Of a stretch of 14,080 bases of DNA, positions 1 to 10,780 are shown piece after piece. How positions within the stretch are numbered: the first letter of the stretch is position 1; every line of letters starts with the position of its first letter. The notes under the pieces were generated by a model. That model ran no database searches. It saw only the letters and a program-made list of their open reading frames with translations, and was not told the DNA's origin. This DNA comes from an uncultured Phenylobacterium sp. (lineage in GTDB: Bacteria > Pseudomonadota > Alphaproteobacteria > Caulobacterales > Caulobacteraceae): the NCBI GenBank assembly GCA_945952175.1, contig CAMFHW010000045.1, positions 1-14,080 on the forward strand, read 5' to 3'. The position numbers were made by a program, and so were the translations under genes.

Positions 1-281
1 ACATAGTATTGGGCGCAGCGCTTGGCGGCGGTGGCGACCGGCTCGGAAGCCTGGCGCTTGGTGCCGACGAACAGCACGCGGCCGCCCGAAGCGGCGACCT
101 CGCGCACCTTCACCAGGGCCTGGTGCAGGAGCGGGATCGACTGGCTCAGGTCGATGATGTGGATGTTCGAGCGGCTGCCGAAGATGTAGCGGTCCATCTT
201 CGGGTTCCAGCGATGGGTCTGGTGGCCGAAGTGGGCGCCAGCTTCCAGGAGCTGACGCATGGAGAAGTCGGGAAGCGCCAT
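1..281 (-). CDS. rpsB: 30S ribosomal protein S2, N-terminal part (cut by window edge)
   Basis: Ribosomal protein S2 sits on the small ribosomal subunit, where it contacts 16S rRNA and supports S1 binding. The reading frame starts MALPDFSMRQLLEAGAHFGH and continues with QTHRWNPKM, YIFGSRSNIHIIDL and FVGTKRQA. This is the characteristic N-terminal block of bacterial S2. The first 93 codons are present and the rest lies beyond position 1. The ATG at 281 is supported by an AGAGGA Shine-Dalgarno sequence about ten bases upstream. A candidate promoter lies at 406-434, giving a leader of about 117 nt. In most bacteria tsf follows rpsB, which would be outside this window. The family assignment is certain from the sequence. 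Confidence 0.97.
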   Translation of the reverse strand, partial: MALPDFSMRQLLEAGAHFGHQTHRWNPKMDRYIFGSRSNIHIIDLSQSIPLLHQALVKVREVAASGGRVLFVGTKRQASEPVATAAKRCAQYY

Positions 282-405
282 ATCGTATGGTCCTCTTTTT
301 CCGGTTAGCCTCCGCAGACAAACCCTCCTGGTGGAGGACCGGATTGGAAGCGGACGGGATGTCTCCCCGTGCCGTCGCCAAACGCCTGCGTGTGGAATGG
401 GCGCG

Positions 406-434
406 GATTTAGGGGTTTGAGACGAAAATTGCAA
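406..434 (-). promoter_or_regulatory. Candidate housekeeping promoter for rpsB
   Basis: Read on the minus strand, TTGCAAT is followed by 14 bases and then CCTAAATC. The second element matches the Caulobacter sigma-73 -10 consensus GCTANAWC at seven of eight positions. The first keeps only the TTG core of TTGACGS. Spacing fits the known 10-14 bases. It would start transcription near 398 and leave a roughly 117-nt leader. The leader holds a short perfect hairpin at 324-337 (CCTCC, four-base loop, GGAGG). Autoregulation of S2 through its leader is known in gammaproteobacteria, but nothing here shows it directly. Confidence 0.45.
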
Positions 435-514
435 GCTCCGAGCCGAACGCGGAAAACCTCGCCTTGCGCCGCCAGCTTGGCCGTAGGACAATCCAGGGTC
501 GTTGGGAGGGTGGA

Positions 515-757
515 ATGACAGCTGTCGCGATACTTGGAGCGGGCCTCGTGGTCCTGGCGCAGGGCGGCGTGGGCGGCGTCTACAAGATGCCCGACCCGCC
601 GAAGACGCACGCCCCGCGGGCGCCGGCGACCCCGGTCAATCCGCCCGGACCTCAGACCTTCAAGCCCTACCAGCCCTATCGCGGCGTCTCGGTCTATTCG
701 AACACCGGCGGCCTGGACAGCTATCCGAATCCGCCCAAGCCGCGCCGGCCAAATTGA
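515..757 (+). CDS. Small exported or membrane-anchored proline-rich protein, function unknown
   Basis: This is an 80-residue protein that I do not recognise. The start at 515 is chosen because a strong GGGAGG ribosome-binding site lies a few bases upstream. Upstream in-frame codons would add an arginine-rich stretch that looks non-coding. Residues 1 to about 22 form a hydrophobic segment rich in Ala, Val, Leu and Gly, resembling a signal peptide or anchor. The remainder is low-complexity and rich in Pro, Tyr and Asn, with repeated PP/PNPP motifs and several KPY/QPY units, and no cysteines. That composition suggests a periplasmic or envelope protein with an extended structure. It lies between rpsB and the dnaE unit and converges on the VOC gene, with 19 bp between stop codons. 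Coding status is supported by the ribosome-binding site and signal-like N-terminus only. Confidence 0.6.
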   Translation: MTAVAILGAGLVVLAQGGVGGVYKMPDPPKTHAPRAPATPVNPPGPQTFKPYQPYRGVSVYSNTGGLDSYPNPPKPRRPN

Positions 758-776
758 GCCTGAGGCGCGGTCCTCG

Positions 777-1145
777 CTACTGGCGGACGGCTTCCAGCTT
801 GTGGCCGTCCGGATCGAGCACGAAGGCCGCGTAGTAGCGGGCGCCATAGTGCGGGCGTAGGCCTGGCGCGCCCAGGTCCTGCCCGCCGTGCGCCAGGGCT
901 GCGGCGTGGAAGGCGTCGACGGCGGCGTTCGAGGGGGCGTCGAAGGCCAGGTGGAAGCCGGCGCCGGGCGGCGTCGCCTCCGGCCGAAGGAACAGGGCGA
1001 GCTTGTCCTCGCCGCCGGGCGGACCGAAGCCGACGGCCGTGGCGTTGGACCAGAGAAGCTTACAGCCTAACGGTTCGAGGATCGCCTCATAGAAGGCCGT
1101 CGCGTGGGCGAGGTCTTTCACACCGAACGACAGGTGGCCGAGCAT
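777..1145 (-). CDS. VOC-family (glyoxalase/bleomycin resistance-like) protein
   Basis: This 122-residue protein has the vicinal oxygen chelate fold in its usual single-domain length. The N-terminus reads MLGHLSFGVKDLAHATAFYE, and the C-terminal block FVLDPDGHKLEAV is the standard closing motif. Candidate metal ligands are His4, His65 (in GFHLAF) and Glu118. These proteins bind a divalent metal and act as lyases, dioxygenases or resistance proteins; the substrate cannot be read from the sequence. The ATG at 1145 lies only four bases after the dnaE stop codon, so the gene is very likely on the dnaE transcript and possibly translationally coupled. No terminator is evident in the 19 bp before the opposing gene at 757. 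Confidence 0.85.
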   Translation of the reverse strand: MLGHLSFGVKDLAHATAFYEAILEPLGCKLLWSNATAVGFGPPGGEDKLALFLRPEATPPGAGFHLAFDAPSNAAVDAFHAAALAHGGQDLGAPGLRPHYGARYYAAFVLDPDGHKLEAVRQ

Positions 1146-1149
1146 CGGC

Positions 1150-4584
<3,435 letters not shown>

Positions 4585-4606
4585 CTAGACCTCCACGCCC
4601 GACGTC

Positions 4607-4696
4607 CTAGGCGGCGATTTGAGCCACCAGGCACACCATCCAGACAAAACTCGCCACCGATACAAAGGCCAGCGATTCCCGCGCCAAACGAACCAT
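4607..4696 (-). CDS. sidA: SidA-like SOS-induced inhibitor of cell division (29 aa)
   Basis: This is a tiny 29-codon gene that length-filtered ORF prediction would miss. It begins ATG at 4696 (MVRLARESLAF), continues through VSVASFVWMVCLVAQ and ends IAA before TAG. Residues 3-7 carry two arginines and a glutamate. Residues 8 to about 27 form one hydrophobic helix with a central Trp19, so the protein should be a single-pass inner-membrane peptide with its N-terminus inside. In Caulobacter crescentus, SidA is a 29-residue single-helix protein, is LexA-repressed, and blocks septation after DNA damage through the divisome proteins FtsW and FtsN. Exact length, topology and a perfect LexA site 21 bp upstream of the start all agree. 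An AGGGGG ribosome-binding site lies about nine bases before the ATG. The gene is followed 22 bp later by dnaE in the same direction. Identity rests on recall of the family, not on an alignment. Confidence 0.85.
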   Translation of the reverse strand: MVRLARESLAFVSVASFVWMVCLVAQIAA

Positions 4697-4717
4697 CTCG
4701 AAGAGCCCCCTGTGGAT

Positions 4718-4732
4718 GTTCCGGGTATGTTC
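4718..4732 (-). promoter_or_regulatory. LexA (SOS) box, GTTC-N7-GTTC
   Basis: On the plus strand the site reads GTTC CGGGTAT GTTC; on the minus strand it reads GAAC-N7-GAAC. This is an exact match to the direct-repeat LexA operator used by alphaproteobacteria. It ends 21 bp upstream of the sidA start codon, where a repressor would block transcription of sidA and, by read-through, of dnaE. Promoter elements for that transcript are weak. The best pair I see on the minus strand is TGGACA (4758-4753), 17 bases, then TAGGAA (4735-4730), which overlaps the operator. A third GTTC at 4746-4749 is not at operator spacing. Confidence 0.85.
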
Positions 4733-4789
4733 CTATTCCGGTTTTGTTCTCATGTCCAGCCCCCTCGTGAACATCGCCGAAAGGCCGCG

Positions 4790-4817
4790 TTGACCGGCGC
4801 CCCGGGGCCGCTACAGT
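4790..4817 (+). promoter_or_regulatory. Candidate housekeeping promoter for the MFS transporter gene
   Basis: TTGACCG is followed by 13 bases and GCTACAGT, matching the Caulobacter sigma-73 pattern TTGACGS-N10-14-GCTANAWC at all but three positions. Transcription would start near 4824, leaving a 5' leader of about 130 nt before the ATG at 4953. The element is divergent from the SOS-controlled sidA-dnaE promoter and lies about 60 bp from the LexA box. Binding of LexA there would probably not block it. A second perfect TTGACGG at 4855-4861 has no matching -10 element. Confidence 0.5.
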
Positions 4818-4952
4818 CGCGTCAGGACTCACGTTTCGGACGAAGGCCCCACCCTTGACGGCTTGACCCCAATCGACGCGTCGCGCGCGGGCCAGAGGGC
4901 TTCCAGCGCACCCTGTCGCTTGGATCAAATCCTGTTCTTGGGGCCTGCCCAC

Positions 4953-6101
4953 ATGGCGTTCTTCCGCAACACCACCGTCAATCTGCTCAACCTGCACTAC
5001 GGCATCCACGCCCTCGCCATCACCGGCGGCGGAGCCTTCTTCCTCGTCTATCTGCTGAAGGCGGGGCTGCCGGCGCCCCTGGTGCTCGCCTCGATGGCGG
5101 CCATCACGGCGGGCCGTTTCGTCTTCCGCCCCTCGATCCTCACGCTCGGCAAGCGGTTCGGCCTGAAGCCCCTTGTGCTCATCGGCATCGCGATCACCGC
5201 CCTCGAATATCCGCTGCTGGCGGAGGTGCGCGGCCTCGGCCCGGGGCTGGTCGCTCTCATCGTGGCGAGCGCCGTGGGCGAAAGCTTCTACTGGACCTCG
5301 TACCACGCCTATTTCGCCGCCCTCGGCGACGCGGAGCACCGGGGACAGCAGATCGGCATGCGCGAGGCCATCGCGGCCATCGTCGGCATCGTCGCGCCCC
5401 TCGCCGCGGGCTGGACGCTGAACACGCTCGGCCCACGGGTGGCGTTCGGCGTGACCGGCGCGACCCTGCTGGTCTCCGCCCTCCCCCTGCTCTACGCGCC
5501 GAAGGTCCGGATTCTGTGGGACGCGCCGGGCGCCCTGAAGGCCTCCATGGGCGGCGCGATCATGATGACCGCCGACGGCTGGCTGGCCTCGGGCTACTTC
5601 GTCTGGCAGATCGCGCTTTTCCTGTCGCTGAGCGGGAACTTCGCGGCCTATGGCGGCGCCATGGCGCTGGCGGCCCTGGCGGGCGCGGCGGCGGGCCTGG
5701 CGCTGGGCCGGTTCATCGACGCGGGCCACGGACGAAGGGCCGCGGCGATCGCCTTCGTCGCCATGGCCCTGTCCATCGCCTTCCGTGCGGCGGGCTACGA
5801 GCATGCCGCGATCGCGGTGATCGCCAACGCCGCTGGCGCGGCGGTCGTGCCCTTCTACACGGCGGCCTTCATGACGGCGGTCTACAACAAGGCGCTGGCG
5901 TCGCCCTGCACCCTGCGGTTCCACATCGCCACCGAGGGCGGGTGGGACTCGGGCACGACCCTCGGATGCCTGACGGCGGCCCTGTTGCTGTGGCTCGGCG
6001 CGCCGATGTGGGCGGGCATCCTGCTGTCGCTGCTGGGCGCCCTCGCGGCCTACGTCCTGATGCGGCGCTACTACCTGCGGCCGGTCGCATCAGAACTGTA
6101 A
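4953..6101 (+). CDS. Major facilitator superfamily (MFS) transporter
   Basis: This is a 382-residue integral membrane protein with about eleven or twelve hydrophobic segments, the usual MFS length. It starts MAFFRNTTVNLLNLHYGIHA and has a short cytoplasmic link after the first helix pair (TLGKRFGLK, around residues 69-77). A second basic loop, RFIDAGHGRRAA, appears in the C-terminal half and resembles the MFS loop motif. The ATG at 4953 is chosen because the helix-forming sequence begins there. The 30 upstream in-frame codons begin with TTG and lack a membrane or signal character. The substrate cannot be predicted. The gene is divergent from sidA-dnaE, has a good candidate promoter at 4790-4817, and lies 79 bp upstream of the peptide transporter gene in the same direction. 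Confidence 0.85.
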   Translation: MAFFRNTTVNLLNLHYGIHALAITGGGAFFLVYLLKAGLPAPLVLASMAAITAGRFVFRPSILTLGKRFGLKPLVLIGIAITALEYPLLAEVRGLGPGLVALIVASAVGESFYWTSYHAYFAALGDAEHRGQQIGMREAIAAIVGIVAPLAAGWTLNTLGPRVAFGVTGATLLVSALPLLYAPKVRILWDAPGALKASMGGAIMMTADGWLASGYFVWQIALFLSLSGNFAAYGGAMALAALAGAAAGLALGRFIDAGHGRRAAAIAFVAMALSIAFRAAGYEHAAIAVIANAAGAAVVPFYTAAFMTAVYNKALASPCTLRFHIATEGGWDSGTTLGCLTAALLLWLGAPMWAGILLSLLGALAAYVLMRRYYLRPVASEL

Positions 6102-6180
6102 CCATGTGACGCCTTGTGGCCGCCGGGATTTGCGGCTGAATGGTCGCGGCGGCGCTGGAACCGCCCGACCAGGACCGCCC

Positions 6181-7584
6181 ATGACCATCGCCTCCGCCGA
6201 CGACCGCGCCTTCCTCGGCCATCCGAAAGCCCTCGGCTTCCTCGCCTTCGCCGAGGCGTGGGAACGGTTCTCGTTCTACGGCATGCAGGCCTTGCTGGTG
6301 CTCTACATGACCAAGCAACTCCTGCTGCCGGGCCATGTGGAGAACGTGGTGGGGTTCGCGCCCGTACGGGCGGCGATCGAAGGACTGTACGGCCCGCTCG
6401 CGCCCCAGGCCCTGGCCTCGACCATCTTCGGCCTCTATGCGGGCACGGTCTATCTGACGCCGATCCTGGGCGGGATGCTGGCCGACCGGGTGCTGGGCCG
6501 CACCACCACCATCGTGATCGGCGGGACGCTGATGGCGATCGGCCACTTCCTGATGGCCTTCGACGCCTCGTTCCTGGCGGCGCTCGCCTGCCTCGTGATC
6601 GGCTGCGGCTGCTTCAAGGGCAATATCGCGAGCCAGATCGGAGGCCTCTACGGCCCCGGCGACCTGCGTCGCGCCGACGCCTTTCAGATCTTCTACCTGG
6701 CGATCAACGCGGGCGTGATCCTGGCGCCGCTGATCGCCGGCACCCTGGGCGAGAAGGTCGCCTGGCACTACGGCTTCGGCGTCGCCGGCGTCGGCATGGT
6801 GGTCGGCCTGATCGTCTATCTGTCCGGCCGCAAGCTTCTGCCCGCCGATCCGCCGATGCGCGCCAGGCCCATCGCGGAGCGGCCGAAGCTGCAGAAGGGC
6901 GAGGGAAGGACCATCGCCATACTGGTGTTCCTGCTGCCGGTGCTCGCCATCGGCATGGTGCCGAACCAGCAGATCTTCAACGCCTTCCTGAACTGGGTCG
7001 ACGCCCACGTCGACATGCAGGTCGGCGGGTTCAAGCTGCCCACCACCTGGATGGTGTCCTTCGACAGCGTGGTCGCGGTCAGCGCCCTGGTGGGCGTCGC
7101 GGCCTTCTGGCGGATCTGGGGCAAGCGGCGGAAGGAGCCGGATGAACTCGGCAAGATCGCGATCGGCTCGTTTATCGCGACGGTCGGCGTCGGCTTCCTC
7201 GTCCTGGGATCCCTGCTGTCGGGCGACCACAAGGTCAGCGCCTGGTGGGTGCTGGCCTTCATCGTGTTCAACGAGCTGGGGTTCGCCAATATCGCCCCCA
7301 TCGGACTGGCGCTCTATGCCCGGGTCGCGCCGGCGGCCTTCGCCTCGACGGTGATCGGGGTCTACTACCTGCACCTCTTCGCTTCGAACAACCTGACCGG
7401 CTTCATCGGCACCCTGCTGGGGAAGATGCCGCCGACCCAGTTCTGGCTGCTCCACATGGCCATGGCCGGCTTCGCGGGCGTGGTGTTCCTGACGGTGCGC
7501 CCCCTCCTCCGCCCGGCCCTCGCAGCCAAGCCGCCGGTCGACGAGCCCATCGAGGCCCTGGAGGTCGCGGTCGACCCGGCCTGA
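6181..7584 (+). CDS. POT/PTR2-family proton-coupled oligopeptide transporter
   Basis: This 467-residue inner-membrane protein imports di- and tripeptides by proton symport. The POT signature EAWERFSFYG (Glu25, Glu28, Arg29) matches ExxERFxYYG, whose charged residues are central to proton coupling. The second family signature appears as FQIFYLAINAGVILAPLIAG. The loop GGMLADRVLGR corresponds to the conserved GxxADxxxGR motif after helix 2-3. The length is near the usual 450-550 residues, with about fourteen hydrophobic segments expected. The ATG at 6181 has AGGA seven bases upstream and begins just before the conserved region; the 25 codons before it look untranslated. It follows the MFS gene by 79 bp and may share its transcript. 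Confidence 0.93.
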   Translation: MTIASADDRAFLGHPKALGFLAFAEAWERFSFYGMQALLVLYMTKQLLLPGHVENVVGFAPVRAAIEGLYGPLAPQALASTIFGLYAGTVYLTPILGGMLADRVLGRTTTIVIGGTLMAIGHFLMAFDASFLAALACLVIGCGCFKGNIASQIGGLYGPGDLRRADAFQIFYLAINAGVILAPLIAGTLGEKVAWHYGFGVAGVGMVVGLIVYLSGRKLLPADPPMRARPIAERPKLQKGEGRTIAILVFLLPVLAIGMVPNQQIFNAFLNWVDAHVDMQVGGFKLPTTWMVSFDSVVAVSALVGVAAFWRIWGKRRKEPDELGKIAIGSFIATVGVGFLVLGSLLSGDHKVSAWWVLAFIVFNELGFANIAPIGLALYARVAPAAFASTVIGVYYLHLFASNNLTGFIGTLLGKMPPTQFWLLHMAMAGFAGVVFLTVRPLLRPALAAKPPVDEPIEALEVAVDPA

Positions 7585-7644
7585 GACGGCCGCCGCGAGC
7601 GCGCCACTTTTCGCGGCCAAGCTTGACCGCTCAGGGAGGCGCGC

Positions 7645-8209
7645 ATGGATATCGAGATCGGGGCCGAGGCCAAGGACAAGGCGTTGAATCGCAGGGTTGC
7701 GATCACCGTCGTGGCCCTGTCCATCTTCATGGGCTTCTGCGGCGTGAAGGACGGCAACATCGTCCAGGCCATGCAGCAGGCCCAGTCCAACGCCGTCGAC
7801 ACCTGGAGCGAATACCAGGCGACCAAGACCAAGCTGCACATCGACGAGACGGCGCTGGCCCAGACCAAGTTCCTGGGCGCCATCGGCGCGGGCCGGGTGG
7901 ATGCGGCGACATCGGCCGAGACCGCCCGGCTGGAGAAGGAAATCGCCAAGTACCAGTCCGAGGTTCCGGGCCTGAAGAAGCAGGCCGAGGGCTTCCAGAA
8001 CCAGTACGACGCGCTGAACGTCCACGACGATCAGTTCGACGCGGCCGACGCCTTCATCTCGATCGCGGTCTCGGTCGCGGCCGTGGCGGCGCTCGTCGAG
8101 GCGTCCTGGGCGCTCTACGTTTCCTGGGTGTTCGGCGCCCTGGGCCTGGTCATGGGGCTGTCGGGCTTCTTCGGCTGGGGCCTGCACTCCGACTTCATGG
8201 CCAAGCTTC

Positions 8210-8217
<8 letters not shown>
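7645..8217 (+). CDS. DUF4337-family membrane protein, function unknown
   Basis: This 190-residue protein begins MDIEIGAEAKDKALNRRVAI. It has a membrane segment at about 17-34 (VAITVVALSIFMGFCGV) and a long polar, probably coiled-coil stretch at about 40-130 rich in Gln, Lys and Glu. Two further hydrophobic segments near the C-terminus (about 135-183) include VFGALGLVMGLSGFFGWGL. This layout is that of the DUF4337 family, which has no established function. GGGAGG lies about nine bases before the ATG at 7645. The 60-bp gap after the peptide transporter contains a GCCGCGA/TCGCGGC inverted repeat but no T tract. Its stop codon overlaps the opposing lolD stop inside a 10-bp palindrome. Confidence 0.8.
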
Positions 8218-8891
<674 letters not shown>

Positions 8892-8899
<8 letters not shown>

Positions 8900-10184
8900 A
8901 GCGGAGCGCATCCACCGGATCGAGGCGCGAGGCCTGCCAGGCCGGCGCGAGAGTGGCCAGGAACGCCATGGCCAGCGACCAGGCCGTGATGACGCCGACC
9001 TCGCCCCAATCGACCTTGGCCGGCACCCGCGACAGGAAATAGACGTCGGAGGAGAAGACCTGGGTTCCGGTCACCCACTCCACGAAGCCCTGGATCGGGT
9101 CGATATAGAGACAGAACAGCACGCCGATCAGCAGGCCGGCGGCCGTGCCCAGTACGCCCACCGCGGCGCCGGCCATGAAGAAGATGCGCAGGATCGAGCC
9201 CTGCCCCGCCCCCATCGTGCGCAGGATGGCGATGTCGCGGCCCTTGTTCTTCACCAGCATGATCAGGCCCGAGATGATGTTCATCGCGGCGATGCCGACC
9301 AGCAGCATCAGGATCAGGCGCATCACGTTGCGCTCGACCTGTAGCGCACCCCAGTAGGAAGCGTTCTTCTGGGTCCAGTCGGTGACCAGCGCCGCAGGCC
9401 CCGCGACCTTGGCGACATCGGCCTTCATGACCGTGGCCTTGTCCGGATCGGCGAGCTTGATCTCGACGAAGTCGACGCCGGTGTCGCGGCCGAAGAAGAG
9501 CTGGGCCTGTTCCAGCGGCATGTAGATGAAGGTCTGGTCGTACTCGCTCATGCCGACGCTGAAGGTGCCGGCCACCGTATAGGTCTTGCGCTGCGGCGTG
9601 GCGCCGAACGCCGTGGCCCCGCCGGTCGGCGAGATCAGGGTCAGCGGGTCGCCGGCCTGGATGCCGAGGCTCTGGGCCAGCCGGTCGCCGACCAGGATCA
9701 GGTCGCCGCCGAACTCGCCCTCGCCGAAGCCCTGCATCGAGCCGTGGACGATATTGCCGCTGACCAGCTTGATGGCGCGCAGGTCGTCGGGGCGGATGCC
9801 GCGGACGATGGCGCCGGAGATCTGGCCCTGCCCCAGCGCCATGGCCTGGGCCTCGATGATCGGCGCGGCCTGGGTCACGCCCGGCAGGGCGCGTATGCGG
9901 CCGATCATCGGATCGCGCCCGGGCCCGTCCAGCACGCCGCCGGTGACGTAGACATGGCCGTTGAAGCCGAGGATCCGCCCGAGCAGCTCGGCCCGGAAGC
10001 CGTTCATCACGCTCATGACGATGATCAGCACCGCCACCGCGAGCGTGATGCCGATGAAGGAGATCAGGGAGATCAAGGCGACCCCGCCCTGACTGCGCTT
10101 GGCGCGCAGGTAGCGGCCGGCCACCGTGCGCTCCCAAAGGCCGAAGGGCGGCGCGACGGTGGATTGCGGTGGAGATCGGGTCAC
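8892..10184 (-). CDS. lolC: Lipoprotein-releasing ABC transporter permease (LolC/LolE, LolF type)
   Basis: This is the inner-membrane permease that works with LolD to release lipoproteins. From a GTG start it has 430 residues, the normal family length. PFGLWERTVAGRYLRAKR precedes membrane helix 1 (about 35-58). A large periplasmic domain (about 60-280) follows, then helices at about 286-312, 336-362 and 394-414. The cytoplasmic segment KNKGRDIAILRTMGA after helix 2 and the C-terminal ASRLDPVDALRYE are conserved LolC/E features. No ATG is in frame near the start. GTG at 10184 is preferred over TTG at 10253, because the intervening residues are not membrane- or family-like. Only one permease gene accompanies lolD, so the complex is probably a LolF-type homodimer. 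Confidence 0.92.
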
Positions 10185-10289
10185 GCGCTCGGGGCCTCGC
10201 TCACAAGCTTGGGCATGGGATAACGCGACAGCGGCATTCCGGCTCCCGGCCAAGATGAATCGCGGCCGATGAGGCCGGGTCGGGCCAAG

Positions 10290-10424
10290 CTATGCAACGG
10301 AACCGGCGCGAAAAGAAGGCCGCCCAGGGAGGCGGGCGGCCTTCAGGTCGTCGGGGAAAAACGCCACGGGCGAGCCCTGAAGCCGCCGTGCCATTTCGAT
10401 GTAACGCCGGTTACGGGTGGTCAC
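10290..10424 (-). other. Possible small ORF or gene remnant, unrecognised
   Basis: An open frame of 44 codons begins with GTG at 10424 and ends TAG at 10290. It reads VTTRNRRYIEMARRLQGSPV and then AFFPDDLKAARL. The first 30 or so residues have a protein-like composition. There is no ribosome-binding site before the GTG, no in-frame ATG except codon 11, and an in-frame stop 13 codons upstream. A strong terminator hairpin lies inside its 3' third, so a full-length product from this frame is doubtful. It may be a remnant of a displaced gene. I cannot name a family. Confidence 0.2.
10316..10343 (-). terminator. Strong intrinsic terminator hairpin
   Basis: AAGGCCGCCC at 10316-10325 and GGGCGGCCTT at 10334-10343 form a perfect 10-bp stem with an 8-base loop. 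Read on the minus strand, the stem is followed by a T-rich run, CTTTT. The orientation therefore fits termination of leftward transcripts. The nearest leftward gene ending upstream is the DUF1467 gene at 10514, about 170 bp away, so the hairpin probably closes the CaiB/BaiF - mce - DUF1467 unit and isolates lolC-lolD from it. No T tract follows on the plus strand. Confidence 0.75.
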
Positions 10425-10513
10425 GTAGCGGGAGGCGGCGTAATGGCGGAACTTCCTGCCTCACGCCCAAACTTTGAGCGAAGGCCCCAAGGGGCGCGCA
10501 AGAAAGCGGCGGC

Positions 10514-10780
10514 CTAACCGCCCCACCTGCGCGGGATATCCGGCAACTGCACCCAATGGAAGGCGATGCACGCCCAGAGCAGGGCGAACAGAATCGTCGA
10601 CACCCAGGTCGTGGTGAGGAACTTCTTCTTGAGCTTGGGATCGACCGGCGAACCCGGATCCGTGCCGTCGCCCCGATCGATCCCGGCCTCGGCATGGCTG
10701 ACCACGCCCAGCGGCAGGACGGCGAACAGCACGGTCCACCAGATGGTCAGGTAGATGGCGATCCCGGTGAACCAGCCCAT
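10514..10780 (-). CDS. DUF1467-family two-helix membrane protein
   Basis: This 88-residue protein has membrane helices at about 4-25 (GIAIYLTIWWTVLFAVLPLG) and 56-78, joined by a charged loop containing DRGDGTDPGSPVDPKLKKK. It ends with a short tail rich in Pro and Arg. The pattern, including IWWTVLFAVLPLGV, fits the alphaproteobacterial DUF1467 family, which has no established function. The ATG at 10780 shares its A with the mce stop in TGATG, so translation is almost certainly coupled to mce. A longer reading upstream would run out of frame through mce and is not real. The conserved pairing of this family with mce is recalled, not shown here. Confidence 0.85.
   Translation of the reverse strand: MGWFTGIAIYLTIWWTVLFAVLPLGVVSHAEAGIDRGDGTDPGSPVDPKLKKKFLTTTWVSTILFALLWACIAFHWVQLPDIPRRWGG

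Larger units (their letters stand above)
10185..10513. other. Gap without a confident gene between lolC and the DUF1467 gene
   Basis: This stretch of about 330 bp holds the terminator at 10316-10343, the doubtful ORF at 10290-10424, and a GTAAC-GCCG-GTTAC inverted repeat at 10401-10414. No tRNA cloverleaf, promoter of good quality or direct repeat was found. Several plus-strand frames stay open only because of the high GC content. As I recall, related genomes carry proS (prolyl-tRNA synthetase) near lolC; no trace of its N-terminal MRLSRYFLPT-type sequence is visible here. Confidence 0.5.

Noticed and set aside
4746..4749. A third GTTC next to the LexA box
   Set aside because: Its start lies 17 bases from the nearest half-site start, whereas the operator period is 11, so it does not form a second box.
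4619..4858. A 79-codon plus-strand frame in the sidA-MFS intergenic region
   Set aside because: It runs antisense to sidA and across the LexA box and MFS promoter, has no ribosome-binding site and has a composition unlike a folded protein.
4863..4952. N-terminal extension of the MFS transporter from a TTG at 4863
   Set aside because: The 30 extra residues contain no membrane or signal feature, and the first MFS helix begins shortly after the ATG at 4953.
7589..7616. An inverted repeat (GCCGCGA / TCGCGGC) after the peptide transporter gene as a terminator
   Set aside because: The stem is only 7 bp with a 13-base loop, and no T tract follows.
5869..8187. A 772-codon open frame on the minus strand across three plus-strand genes
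   Set aside because: It spans several genes and their gaps and has a low-complexity, Asp/Arg/Gly/His-rich translation. The MFS, POT and DUF4337 genes on the plus strand have clear family features.
10185..10513. A tRNA gene in the gap upstream of lolC
   Set aside because: No acceptor stem, TTCRA-type T loop or CCA-adjacent pairing could be assembled on either strand.
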